Assembly (NCBI GenBank): GCA_014925825.1
Contig: JACGCK010000036.1
Location: forward strand, 1-64,000
Direction of reading: 5' to 3'
DNA: 64,000 bases
From: Pholiota molesta
Taxonomy: Eukaryota; Basidiomycota; Agaricomycetes; Agaricales; Strophariaceae
Position 1 is the first letter of the stretch. Every line of letters begins with the position of its first letter. Below are positions 36,329 to 48,170 of this stretch, one piece after another. Position numbers and translations under genes: made by a program. Under the pieces are notes generated by a model. That model was not told the DNA's origin, did not search any database, and worked only from the letters and a program-made list of their open reading frames with translations.

Positions 36329-39300
36329 ATGAAGATGAATACAGGTCCGATGATTTTCACCTGCCTCCTCTTTTCTGCTTTCCTGGCCTCCAGCGCGAAT
36401 GGCTTCGTCACTCGTACGCATTCTCTGATATTTAACTTGAACGGCATTAACTACTTATATGGTGGTATCTAATAGGGACTTGGGATGCTTCATATGCTCT
36501 CGCAAATAGCACGACGGCTCAAATGACCTTGGATGAGAAGCTTGGAATAGTCATCGGAACAGGACAACTCAGCTCAAAGCGTAATATTATCCTCGCCATT
36601 CAAACAAAAGCCTAATGCTGTTATGTCCTTGCTCAAGGTCGCTGCGTGGGAGATACTACCGCAGTTACGCGTCTGGGAGTACCCTCTATCTGTTTTCAAG
36701 ATGGTCCAGCTGGCGTGCGTTTGGTGAAGAATGTTACTGGGTTTCCAACTGGGATCAATACTGCTTCTACGTTCAGCCGCCGACTGATGCGTGCGCGAGG
36801 AGTGGACTGGGCGAGGAGTTCCGTGGAAAAGGTGCACAGTAAGCACATAGCTTCTGCATACATGACGGATATTTGATACGTTGATCGTATTCGTAGTGTA
36901 TTTCTAGGACCTGCGATGGATATTGTACGTTTATCACCAATTATATGCCCGATATATGCGTTAATCTAACACATTTTTTTTGCACCCAAGATGCGAAATC
37001 CTAAAGCTGGTCGCGGATGGGAAAGGTATTCATTGCGTCTTTCGAAATATCCCTCCTGTTATCTGACCAGAGGACATATAGTTTCGGTCCGGATCCATAT
37101 CTCAATGGCGAAGGTGCCTATGAGACTATCATTGGTGTTCAGAGCGTCGGTGTGCAAGCTTGCGCTAAACATTTTCTCGCGAACAATCAAGAACACTGGC
37201 GCTATGGTCTCAGCGCGAACGTGGATGACCGTACAATCAATGAGAACTATTTCTATCCATTTCTGAGAAGCATAGAGGTGCGCTCTATAATTGAATATAA
37301 GAAATTACACATATGTAGTTAGTATTCTCCCCTCAACAGGCCAATGTATCTTCGGTGATGTGCGCATATAACCGATTCAACGACACGTCCTCCTGCCATA
37401 ATGCAGGATTGATTGGTCCCAATGGTCTTTTGCGTAAGAATGGCTTCAAAGGTGGGATGAACATTGTAAAATTAGTCTTGTCTGCGCAGCAATTAACATC
37501 AATTTCTGCCAGGTTACATCGTTAGCGACTGGGGTGCTACTCATGATTCTGCCGCTGATAATGCAAACGCGGGGCTGGACATGGAACAGCCTGGAGATAA
37601 TATTGTCATTGGTATGCAACGAACGTATTGTCCCAGGCTTACAATTTTTGAATTCTTATTATCGTTTTAGGGGGAGGCGTGTTCGGTAACAACGCGTTAA
37701 AGAATGCCGTAAATGGTGGTTCTGTCTCTTTGGACCGCTTGAACCAGATGGTGTCAAATATCCTAGCGTCGTGGTATCGCCTTGGCCAAGACTCGGTGCG
37801 CCGACTTCGTTTGCGTTTCTGTATTACTTGCTAAAGGGTATCCTCCTCTCTGAACAGGGTTATCCCCCAGTGAACTTCGACGCCCAGCATTCAGATGGCT
37901 CAGGCGCTCTGAACCTCAATGTCAATGTACGCACGGCAGCACATACTGCGCTCGTTCGTGAAATTGCCGCAGCTTCGGCCGTGCTCCTCAAGAATAACAG
38001 GACCGTCAACGCTGTGGGAACGACTATCAGAGGACTTCCTGCTGTACTCGGCGTGGCAAAGACGGTAGCAATCATTGGCAAGGATGCTTTGCTGCCCAAC
38101 TTGGCTTGCAATGACCTGAATGAATGCAATGACGGTACTATGTCTATCGGGTGCATATAATTTCATGTATCATTTTTTCGGGGAAATGACTTATCTTTTC
38201 CTATCCTATCCTATAGGTGGGGCTCAGGATCTAACAGTCTAGATTTTCTTGTCCCCCCAATCGATGCGCTTACCTCTTTTATCGGTACCTCTGCAACCAT
38301 TACAACGTCTTTATCCAATGATCTTGACGCTGGGCCGACTGCTGCGAAAGGAAAAGATATGGCTATCGTATTCGCCAACGCGTATGTATCTACGCCCCTA
38401 TCATTATGACAAGAGAACTCACGGACATGTTTAGTATGAGCGGCGAACTAGGCGCATACGACATCGTCGTTGGTAATGAAGGCGACAGGAACGATCTCGA
38501 CCTTTGGTGGAAAGGCGGAAGCCTCATCCAGGACGTCGCAGCGCAGTGCAACAATACGATCGTCGTTATCCACTCTGTGGGACCGGTATCATTCAGCTGG
38601 AGCAACCATCCTAATATCACTGGCATATTTTACGCTGGTGCACCTGGAGAACAAACGGGTCCGGCGATTGTGGACGTTATCTATGGAGCCTACAATCCAA
38701 GTGGAAGACTGCCTTTCTCGATCGCAGATGTGCGTTTTGAATCCTTTCTTCTTGGAAATGACTGGCATGCTGAGTTTCGAATATCAGGATGAAAGTTCGT
38801 ATGGTACTTCAATCGTGTACAACAGCCTAGGGTTCCCCGATGTCTGTCATTTCCATTCTTATCATCACTTCGCGGCGCTCAAGAGAAAATAGATCAATTA
38901 CAGTGAAGGTCTTTTCCTCGACTACCGATACATGGACTCCAAAGGCATCACCCCACGTTTTGAGTTCGGCTTCGGATTATCCTACACCACCTTTGCCTAC
39001 TCTTCGCTCGCTATCACATCCTCGTCGACCACTTACACTGTTTCCTTCAAAGTAGCGAATAGCGGTTCTGTCGCGGGCACGGAAAAGCCGCAATTATACT
39101 CGCATACCCAACCGCGGCTGGTGAGCCTCCGAAGATGCTGAGGGGTTTCGAGGAGGTCACTTTGGATGTGGGAGGAAGTGAAACCGTTTCTCTGACTCTC
39201 GATGCGAGGGCGATGAGGTATGCATTAGTGTTTTTCTGTTTTGAGTGTTACAGAGGGTTGATGTTTGAATACAGTGTTTGGGACACTCCTAGCCAAAGCT

Positions 39301-39383
39301 ATATTCGCCCCTCAGGGACATTCACGGTCTACGTTGGTGCCTCCATCAGGGATGTTAGATTGTCCGGAACTATTGTAGTGTAA
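36329..39383 (+). CDS. Secreted GH3 beta-glucosidase
   Basis: Hydrolyses terminal beta-glucosides, such as cellobiose, outside the cell. More than ten exons. Seen: signal peptide [18 protein letters not shown]. In the (beta/alpha)8 domain: [51 protein letters not shown], and [32 protein letters not shown] (as spaced segments). The nucleophile region is [12 protein letters not shown] (about 37515-37550). The second domain has [10 protein letters not shown] and [15 protein letters not shown], and the C-terminal fibronectin-III-like domain has [12 protein letters not shown]. Stop TAA 39381-39383. The frame slips at 36807 (before [11 protein letters not shown]) and at 39099 (before [16 protein letters not shown]). 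Both are repaired by one C. A further irregular patch lies at 38730-38890. Family and secretion are clear, but exact substrate preference is not. Confidence 0.88.
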
Positions 39384-39934
39384 ACGCAGCAAATGCTGAA
39401 ATTGAAAGGACTTCTTCAAAGATTGGATGGAATCTTAGGGTGGACATCGCGATCCTGGTGTTAAATAATATCACTTTGTAACAACACAAAATCCAAATAA
39501 AAATATTCAAAAAAAGGTTTCCGTAGTCCGTGAACCACTGCGCGTCAGGAGATTCTAAGGCGGATCTCTATAAGACTAACTCGGCGAGTCCAGCAGGTTG
39601 CGGAATTGCTTCCCTGGCCTGACAAGGACAGATTATTCTAAGCTCAAATCACCCCTTACGGAGCGAGGAACTGTAGAAACCAAGTTTTCTCGAGGGCTTA
39701 GACTCGAACTTGCGCGCTGATGGCATTGATCACGAAGAACAAGACATTACGGATTCCCGAGTTACGGCCATTACAACCGTTACACCATGGGGGCATATTT
39801 ATCACATCAACTTTATAATACATGACACCATAATCTGATCGAAGGGTCGGTAATCGCGGCTTACACTGACAAGGTGCTTTGAATTCTCCTTCAGTCGCTC
39901 TCAGCCTTGCGTCTCTTTCACCATCTCCTCCACC
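39384..39934. other. Intergenic region
   Basis: 3' flank of the GH3 gene, then the 5' region of the next gene with a CT-rich run at 39885-39932 just before the ATG at 39935. A T-loop-like string near 39705 does not fold as a tRNA. Confidence 0.4.
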
Positions 39935-41049
39935 ATGTCGCTGCTCGCCCCGCTGGTGGAACTCTTCCGCTATTCCCTCCAGCCCATTGCGCCCTTTACT
40001 TGGCTCGGATGGGGCATAAGTACTCTTGACGTCGTGGCTACGGTCCGGCTGTGCATCGCGCTCCGCCAGATTCGAGAGATTATGCTCAAGCAGCATGTGT
40101 CGACCAAAGCGACGGGCCGGTGGAGGCGGTGTCTTTCGTGAAGAAGACGCCACACGCTTTGGTTGTGTATGGTGGAGAGGCAGTCATCTGTACGTTGTCA
40201 TGGATTTCCGTTCTCTTCCACGTCTACAGTCCCCAGTTAACGTGTATGGTCATCGGCAGCCCCTTGCTAGGCGTACCCCCTTCTTTCGTGCTCTCTGGGT
40301 GGTTCCGGCTCTACACGGCTATCCAAGCTCTCGTGGAATATTTGCCCTCCGTTCCAGCGCCTTCTGCTGAGACTGACTACCCCTAGCCGTCCTCGATGGG
40401 TTTACGCGCGCGTATTGTTGTGCAACTTGATCCCCCAGCTGTGACCGCGAACGCGTCGCCTGCGATTGCCTCCTCCCCATGGACCCTACTAGTGACCTCT
40501 CTGGTGGGTAGTCCCCTTCAGCTGCGCTCATCTTAATATGCTGCTTATGCATATCCGATATCATCCTACGGACAGCGCTCACGTTCCGTGCTTCTTTGAC
40601 AGGTCATCGCAAACGGAGGCTTCTTCATGACCAATCTCTTCTCCTTCCTCAACCCCACGCCCCTCTCCCTGCAGACACCCCCGAGCTCCAGCCGTACGGG
40701 TGGACGACGGCCGACCTCTGGTGCGCGCCGACGGTCACCGGGCTCTACGCACTCCTCACGCACGCGCAGCCCTTCTGGGCGGAGCTCCATCTGCTGTTGG
40801 CGCAGGTGCTGGGCGGCGGCGCGGCGGCGGCGGCCGATGCCCCGCCGAAACCCCTCGATCCGGAGACGGCGCGCGCGGTGTGCGCGGTGTTGCTTGCGTC
40901 GCTTTTCGTGGCAGGGCGGCGAAGAACTTTGGGCTCTGGAAGCCTGCTGCGAAGAAGATTGGTATGTGGTCTATGCTTATACCCAAGGGGTTGGATGTGA
41001 TCAAATGCTCATCGTTTTGGCTTTAGAACCGAAGACCAAGACACAATAG
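39935..41049 (+). CDS. Multi-pass membrane protein of unknown function
   Basis: I recognise no named family. ATG at 39935 opens MSLLAPLVELFRYSLQPIAPF and GWGISTLDVVATVRLCIALRQIREIMLKQHV. Later parts read SFVKKTPHALVVYGGEAV, intron, PLLGVPPSFVLSGW, then AVLDGFTRAY. Next is a long segment near ANASPAIASSPWTLLVTSL, intron, then IANGGFFMTNLFSFLNP, YGWTTADLWCAPTVTGLYALL, a polyalanine run and a basic tail after a last intron, TAG 41047-41049. Hydrophobic segments alternate with polar loops, suggesting six or so TM helices. The frame slips in C-runs at 40117-40118, 40380-40383 and 40432-40436, each repaired by one C. A cation-channel-like (TRIC) fold was considered but is not supported by motifs. 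Convergent with the next gene. Confidence 0.62.
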
Positions 41050-41514
41050 ATTTACGGTTTATAAGATTACTCCTTGGATTTGGAACGACAATGACTAGAG
41101 GGTGTCCATCTGCTATCATCTACCATTCCCTCACTGATATGACTAGATCTTTTTTACGCTTTCTGTTACGCCATAACGATAGTGCTATGCTTGTTCCTTC
41201 TTGCTTATCTACGACATTCAGTACATACATTGGACCTGTAGAATTGTTAACTTGTGACACGGATACCCAATTTATACCAGCTACCTGCAACTTCATTATT
41301 GCTACGATGTTCGGGCTAAGACCTCCTTGCTATGTACAGAAACGACATGGGTACGCGCTAGTACACCTGCCTCTGAAGTCTGAAAGCAAACGAAGTTTGG
41401 ATATGGCCTCACCTGAACGATGCCGATGTGGTGTATGTTCGCGATGGGTGCTACTAGCCACTAGCATAGCATGCACCTCGGCGTCGCGTACTACATGTAA
41501 CCGTAATATGGAGT
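41050..41514. other. Convergent 3' intergenic region
   Basis: Drops from the GC-rich neighbours to AT-rich sequence. No gene, RNA or repeat recognised. A 162-codon plus-strand open frame at 41091-41579 runs into the antisense of the next gene and shows no protein features. Confidence 0.4.
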
Positions 41515-42524
41515 TCAGATGGCTCTGTAGACCGCGGATTGGAGGAACGCAGCGCGATAGCGCTCCGCAAGGTCCTTGAATATGAAGGTAGGCTCGCGGG
41601 CAAGAGTATATACACCGGCCAAGACGGGAAGCGCGACGAGGGCGAGTGCAAGCACAACTCTTTTCGTCCATGGCTTCAGCCAGCGACTCTCCGGCGGTGT
41701 CCGGTCACCCAGAAGCGGCGCTTTCTCGTTCGGCTGACGTTTCGCCGGCGCCCAATAGATCTTCCGCAGCAGCGCGACGCCCTCTGCGGCGTGCACGGCG
41801 CCGGCGCCCACCAGGGCTGCGTACATCAGCGCACTCCGCCAGGGCCAGAGGCGTAGCCCCGTCTGCACGAGCGCGAAGTCGAGCTCGGCGGGGCCGACGG
41901 CGAGGATGGGGGGCTCCGGGAGGGCGGGGGCGAGGCGGTGGGTGAAGATGTGCGTCGGAGCAAGAGCAGCAGGCCGAGGGCGGATAGAGAGAGCGGGGAG
42001 AGGAGCTGGCGGAGGTAGGGATGGGGTTGGGCTTTAGACGAGCTTGGAGGAGATAGAGGAGGCGCTTGAGAACGCCGGAGATGGCGTGCAGGGCTAGTGG
42101 GGCGAAGAGGAGGAGCGGCTCGCCGAGGCGGTCTGGTAGTATTCTCGACCGAGGAGCTTTCCGTAGATCAGCAGCTAGCCCTGTATAATGTTTTATGAAG
42201 ATGGCGCACCATGGTCTGCGAGGCGAGCTCGCGCCGCCGATGTTGGCGAGAACGGGCGCGGAGAGGTGGACGAGGAGGAAACGCCGAGAAGGGAGCGGTT
42301 ACATGCGCAGTTGTCGTCAGCACAGGCAGCGCGCGGGCCGGAAGGACGTCCAGCTGAGGCCGAGCATAGTGGGGTGCTGGCGGGCCGTGGGGGTCGAGGA
42401 GGAGAGGTGTTGCGGTCACATCAGACGCGTCTGTCACGCGTTGCAGACTTGAAGTACCGAGGATTGGCCGCGCACGCGTGGGGCAGTGATGCCAACTCCA
42501 GAGTCCATAAGACTCAAAGTCCAT
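41515..42524 (-). CDS. MCP1/DUF1691-like mitochondrial membrane protein
   Basis: Similar to fungal Mcp1 proteins, outer mitochondrial membrane proteins linked to lipid homeostasis. Seen on the minus strand in order: a region reading HVTAPFSAF then LVHLSAPVLANIGGAS (about 42230-42330), LYGKLLGREYYQ (about 42140), a Leu-rich helix with LALHAISGVLKRLLYLLQA, and a second Leu-rich TM. Then come PAELDFALVQTGLRLWPWRSALMYAALVGAGAVHAAEG, a hallmark of this family (read as consecutive short blocks), and a last TM VVLALALVALPVLAGVYTLA. Stop at 41515-41517. Reading frame changes several times between 41880 and 42320 in GC-rich runs, so the N-terminal half is pieced together and the start is only approximate. 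Confidence 0.6.
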
Positions 42525-42837
42525 ACAATGATATATACATTGTCGCTCAAATCATTGGCTAAGGAGGTGAACGTGTTTCGATACCCCGGTCCAGAGTTGG
42601 CTTCAGAAGGCGTGGCAGTGAGGCATTGAGGCTTCGAAACTTACACGGCAAATTTCAATACTGCGATATTGTCGCGGGGAAATGGTTATCTCATTCGCTC
42701 TTTGCCAGATATGACGTGGATAATTACTCGTGGATAGGAGAAAGATATTTGCGTCGCGGACGATGCGGGACTGACTCACGTGTGGGTGACGATATGTTGT
42801 GTGACATGGTGGATCCGGTGGTGGTGAGTGTTTTCCA
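42525..42837. other. Short divergent intergenic region
   Basis: Holds the promoters of the MCP1-like gene (minus) and the kinase (plus). No feature recognised. Confidence 0.35.
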
Positions 42838-45800
42838 TTGACCACGTCCCATGGCGTTCGCTGCGCCTCCTTGTCGCTGCGCTCGTCATCGGGCTCATCT
42901 GCCTCGTCGCTGTCGTCGACATTCTCCGATGTTACATGCGCCACCGATGTCTCCTTCTCGTCGTCGCCTCCGGGCGCCAAAACGAACGCCTTCTTTGCGT
43001 CGCCCTTCAATACCCGTCCCCCATCCCCCGCCCACGCCCAGCACCACAACTCCCCAGCGCTATCCCCGCCTCGCTCTCTCACTGCCGATTTCTTCGCCAC
43101 CCCAGCACGTCCCCCTTCGCCACCCGCTTCCGCATCTACATCTTCCTCGCCGCACAAACACACGTATCACTCCCAGATCCATCCCTCGCGCATCTTCCCT
43201 TCTCGCTACACATCTACCGCAGAATCTGCCCGAAGCCCCGAATTCTCCCTTCTCAACCTCGATGACCCCGCTCCGCATGCTTATCAACCTCCACCTACCT
43301 CATACCACGCGTATAGTCATACGCGTACTCCTTCAAGTGATCCGAGGACTCTATAACAATCGCCTCGCCCACTCTTCTATCTTCGGTCAACCTCGCCTGC
43401 CGACGCCGCCACCACCTCCAATACCGCAGAGAGCCAACACGACCGCCGCATGCTTCACCGTGAAGACACCGTCGTACCATCTATTTCGCGGACCAGCGAT
43501 AAGAGCGATATTTGAGCCGCGCGATGACCTGACGCCCCGCCCGCCCCAAGGGAACCCGCCCTGCTGCATTTCGAGCGGAGTCTGCTACTCGCCCGCGAGG
43601 CGGAGGCACTTGCGGAGAGCCAAAGGCGATTGCACCCATCGGACGACGAGAATGTCTATGCCGATGAGGAGGAGGAGGAGGAGGAGCTGAAGGAAGGAAG
43701 CATCATCTCACTCCCACCGACCGCCGCGTTTGCATATGCAGGCGCAGCGTTACGCCGCCTATGCGTGCCATACCGCTGCCTATCTCTCCATTGGCGCTGG
43801 CGTTCACGTTAAACCCGGACCCGCCGCCGCCACCGCCGCCACCTGGGCTGCAGGACCGCGGCATTTCGACGCCAACTCCCATGGGCGAACCTTCGGGGCC
43901 TTCGATGTCAGGTATGTCCATGTGCCTTTTTTCTCCTTTCCTCGGTGTTTCATCGCGCGTTTCTCGCGATGCCTGCGCGTTTGGCGGAGCTCGCCTGACA
44001 TTTCTTTTTCCAATGCGACCCTTACGATGAGGACTGTTTCTGACGCGTTTTATCATAGGGCGCCTTAGCCACGATTCGCCTGTAACTGCCGTATTTCCAC
44101 CGCATAGGCATCTGCAATCTGGATCCCACTCGCACGCGCGCCCGATTTCGTTACCTCCTCCACTACTATTGCCATCGCCATCTATACCTCGATCTCCATC
44201 GACGCTTGCGCTCTCATTATCCACATCTTCCTCTTCGTCCTCGATATCTGCGCCTTACACGCAATCTCCAACGTCATCGCTGCCGTCCACGGCTACGCCC
44301 GCCCCGCAACTGCGCCTCCTGCGCCCTCTCGGCATGGTGCATTCTCGGCTGTGTGGCTTGCGGAGGACCTGAGTCGTGTGCCACTGACACTTGTGTCAAG
44401 AAAAGCGTGCGGGATTTGAGGAGGAAAGCGAGTGGGAGAGAGAGGGATGGAACGGAAAAGGAGAGAGAAAGAGATGTGATGAGGAGAGGGAAAGGAGAGA
44501 GAAAAGAGAGGGCAAGAAGAGTGAGGGATAGAGAGACAGCGACGCCAGAGCCCATTCTCACACCGCGCAACGAACTTGATCAAAGCGCAGCCGCCCTAGA
44601 TGATACGCCTCGTCCGCCTGCTGCCCGTCCTTCCGCATCGATATTGGGCCATGCTGCGCCGGTGCCGTCGCCTACTCCACTTCCAACCCCTCCTCCATTT
44701 GCGTTGTCGGCGCCGCCGAATAAGTCACCCCAACGGCAATCGAGCCGCCTGCGTGAAGGGTTGCGGAATATGTTGGCGTTCTCGCGAGGTGCGGGGGCGG
44801 CGTTGATGAATTCCAACGCCAGCGCCGACGCCGGCACAAGTCAGATCTACACAGCTACCAGAGCACGCAGAACATCCAGAGACAGCGCATTCTGATGCGG
44901 ATATAGATGTGGACACGGACACCGATGCGTCGCTCGCCTCGCCGATATCCCGCGCCTCGAGCATCCGCTCCGTGGGAGCGCAGGGCCCGTGTCGCTCTCG
45001 CGCACCTCGAGCGTGAGCGTGCGGCTCGTCGGCGATTCCCAGCGGACGCGAACACAACGTGCGCTCCTGCGCGACGCGTCCCTGCGCAAGTTCCGCGCGC
45101 GGTGCGCGGGACGCGCCCGGCCTGCGGCCCGCTTCCGGACGTGGGTTTCTCGATGAACGTGATGGGGAGATGGGCGTGCGTGTTTTACGCGCGCCGCGTG
45201 GAGAGGAGGTGGAGAGGACGAGGAGGACACGGATGGGGAGGACGGTGTGCTGCGCGCGAGTCTGACGCGCAAGCCTAGTGGGGTCTATGGTGGTGCCAGT
45301 GCGGCGAAGGCGGTGGGAAGGCTGGTTGCGGTGAAGATGACGGCGCGACGCGCGCCTCGGACGGCAGCGGCCAGTGCTAGTACCGCTTATGTGGAAGTAG
45401 TAGCAGGAGGAGAAGGAGAAGAGAGGACAAGAGTGTTGGAAAGGCAGCGTCGAAGGGAGGAAGAAGAGAGGACGAGGGTGCGTTTTGTGAGGGAGGTGGA
45501 AGTGCTCAAGGTGGGTAGACATTTGTGCTACTTTGGTTATCGGATTTTTTTTTGGACGATTTTTTCTTTGCGATCTGGGTTCTGCAACTTGGCCATGCTT
45601 ATTGGGGCATTTCTGGCGCTGGGTTCATTGGGGGTATTGGGCAATTTCTGCTGCTTATGAGGACGAATCGACTGTGCGTGCCTGGCAGAAGTTGGCTTCC
45701 CGTTTACCCGATTTATGAATCAGAATCAGAAGGGCATCGTAGGCCCGTGTGGGGTCGTGTGCATTGCCCTTTCTTTCTTGGCACTTCTGGCTCTTGCACT

Positions 45801-47407
45801 TTATAGGATGGCTATGCGAACCAGCTAGGTGGTCAGCGGGTTAGCTGCACCCCTGAGGCTCTTTATATGCCGAATGGGTGCGCAATTCTGGATTTGATGA
45901 CGTTTTTTCGCTTTCCGTTTCTTAATCTGTTGGATTCCTTTTGTATTGCATTCCGCCTTCTCTTTATCTCGGCTCTTACTCTTTGCCTCGTTCGCCTTCC
46001 TCGTTCCAGCTGTGTGCCCGATGCTCATTCGCGATATTCTTATAGCACATCTCGCATCCAAACATAACGCCCTCCTTGCCCATCTCTCGACCGCTACGCA
46101 CCATATCCTGTTCTGCCCTACCTTCCAGGCGGCGATCTTCTTGGCCTGGTGAATAATGACGTCGCATGGGGGAAGCTGAGTACGTGCGAGTGCCTCGTTT
46201 AGTTTCTTATCGTCGCTTACCGGTCTATTATTGATAATTCACAGGCGAGTCCGTGTTGCGCAGAATATGGATTGAGCTCTGCAAAGCTGTTGGGTGGATG
46301 CATGGCGTCGGCCTCGTTCATCGCGATATCAAGCTCGAGAGTCAGTCCCTCTAAAAAATCATGCATGTCTGTACTATACTTATCTAATAACGCACTACAG
46401 ATATCCTTCTCACCACATCCACCTTGAGCACACTCGACCCTGCTGCGCCCCCGCCTACCCTCGCGGCCCTCCCTGCGCCGCCTGCCCCCTTCATCAGGCT
46501 GACCGACTTCGGCCTCTCGCGCTTCGTCGAGCTCGACGCACATGGTGACGCAGAGCCGCTCTCTACACGTTGCGGGTCCGAAGCGTATGCCGCGCCGGAG
46601 CTCGTCACCGGCGGTGGCATGTACGACGCGCGCAAGACGGACGCGTGGGCGTGCGGCGTCGTTTTGTATGCGCTCGTCGGGCGCGTGCTGCCTTTCGGGG
46701 AAGGCGCTGGGCAGCAGGCGAACGCGCAGAAGATTGGCGGCGAGCGTGGGGTGGAGCAGCGCCGCGGGGCGACGCCGGCGGAGAGGCGGCATTGGCTCAT
46801 GCGCATTGCGCGGGGCGAGTGGACGTGGCCGGGCGCGCAAAGCGGGGAGCAGGAGGCGGCGCCGGTACCGCCCTCCGAGCAGGCGGCAGCGAGCGAAGAG
46901 CTCGTCGGTGCGCGCCTGGTGCAGAGCCTCGGCGCGCGGCGTATTGTGGGCCGCCTGCTGGTGCGCGACCCGCGAAAGCGCGCGCGGATCGCGGATTTGT
47001 GGGACGACGCGTGGATGCGCGGCGGTGGGGAGGAGGGCGTGTGGTGGAGGGGCCGCGAACGGGAAGCTGGGAAGGCGGAGTCGAAGCGCGGTGCTGCTGC
47101 GGATGTGGAGATGCTGAACCTCCGTGCAGGCGACGATGCGCCGACGTGGGATGGGGATGCGCCTGAGTTCTGGAAAGACTCGGTAGATGTGGGCTTCTAT
47201 GACGTGTCGACAGGGCTCGATGGGTTAAGCGAAAAGGATGCTGCTCGTCGGGAAGGGGCTGAGGACGGTGTATCGGAAGAGGTGGTGGTGATAGGAGAAG
47301 AAGGAGAAGAAGAACTCGAAGAGGAAGAACTCGAGGAAGAAGAGGAAGGTGGATGTCTGTTCGACGAAGAAGGGATCGACAGTATCACGCGTCAAGAGGT
47401 TATATGA
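42838..47407 (+). CDS. Serine/threonine protein kinase with long low-complexity regions
   Basis: Protein kinase, closest in style to fungal CAMK-like kinases. Subfamily is uncertain. Seen: a Ser/Pro-rich N-terminal region (42838-44300), then a glycine loop reading GAFSAVWLAEDLSRVPL near 44335-44380. A very basic and Ser/Pro-rich stretch follows to about 45240, then the beta3 strand GRLVAVKMTARR (Lys near 45336), REVEVLK and ISHPNI (alphaC/beta4). Later motifs are GLVHRDIKLEN (46310-46340), LTDFGLSRF (about 46500), a CGSEAYAAPEL activation segment, DAWACGVVLYALVGRVLPF, and a C-terminal acidic Glu-rich tail. TGA 47405-47407. All catalytic residues (K, E, D, D) look present. About 320 codons lie between the glycine loop and the lysine. 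Reading frame breaks repeatedly in the GC-rich part, so the model is approximate and the start is not fixed. Confidence 0.72.
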
Positions 47408-48170
47408 CCCTCGCATGGAAGACGACTACAATGAAGATGGTTCACGAGGCGGCGGGAGTAAGTTAAGAGGCAGTCAGAGGACAGCGAACACATCTCCGCA
47501 TCCCCACCGTCTCTGCCCCCTATTTTCGGCATACGACTCTACATCAGTCATTCACAGCCAATCACTCGTCATTCTGTTCTATGCGCTATGCGCTATTCGT
47601 CCGTCCACGCATCCCTCGCCAGCGCTCAGCACTCAAACAATCGATACCCCTATCACTGCCACTCAGCCTTGCACTTATATTTATTTCATTTCCATCAGCT
47701 CTATTCTAAAAACCTCATTTCGCATTTTGTATACTGTATCAGTGTATTCATCCCCTTCCTATTTAACCTCCGCTTCCCTCTTTACATTCCTGTCACCGCT
47801 CTCTTTATGCTATCTTTTGTTTGTTCGTCTCCGTCTCTGATCTGCCCATGTAACGACTGTGTCTGTTTCATTCATCTCACCTGTGACCTAAATATCAACG
47901 ACTATTCTACTCTACATTAATTTCTTTCCTATATGTGTAGAATTCCACCTCACTTCGACGCGGCGAATCTACAGCGCGGGGTTTTATTTTCCTTCCATTC
48001 AATGCTTGGGTTAATTTACCATGGTCCATTTCTGGGTTAGTCGTCTCCATCTGTATGTTGTTAAGTTACTTAAGTACCTATCGCTCGTTCATAATATTCT
48101 TGTAAATGCCTCTCTGCGTGACTGTCCTGTTTTTCTGTACCTTTACTCCTACATCTTCCCACCACCTCCA
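47408..48170. other. Intergenic region downstream of the kinase
   Basis: Pyrimidine-rich on the plus strand over about 47480-47930, which keeps several frames open without meaningful protein. It probably contains the kinase 3' UTR and the promoter of the next gene. Confidence 0.4.

Noticed and set aside
39690..39760. Minus-strand string with TTCGAGTC resembling a tRNA T-loop
   Set aside because: The flanking bases do not pair as a T-stem and no D-arm, anticodon arm or acceptor stem can be drawn.
47197..47416. Minus-strand Ser-rich and Phe/Leu-rich frames at the kinase C-terminus
   Set aside because: They are antisense to the Glu-rich acidic tail of the kinase.
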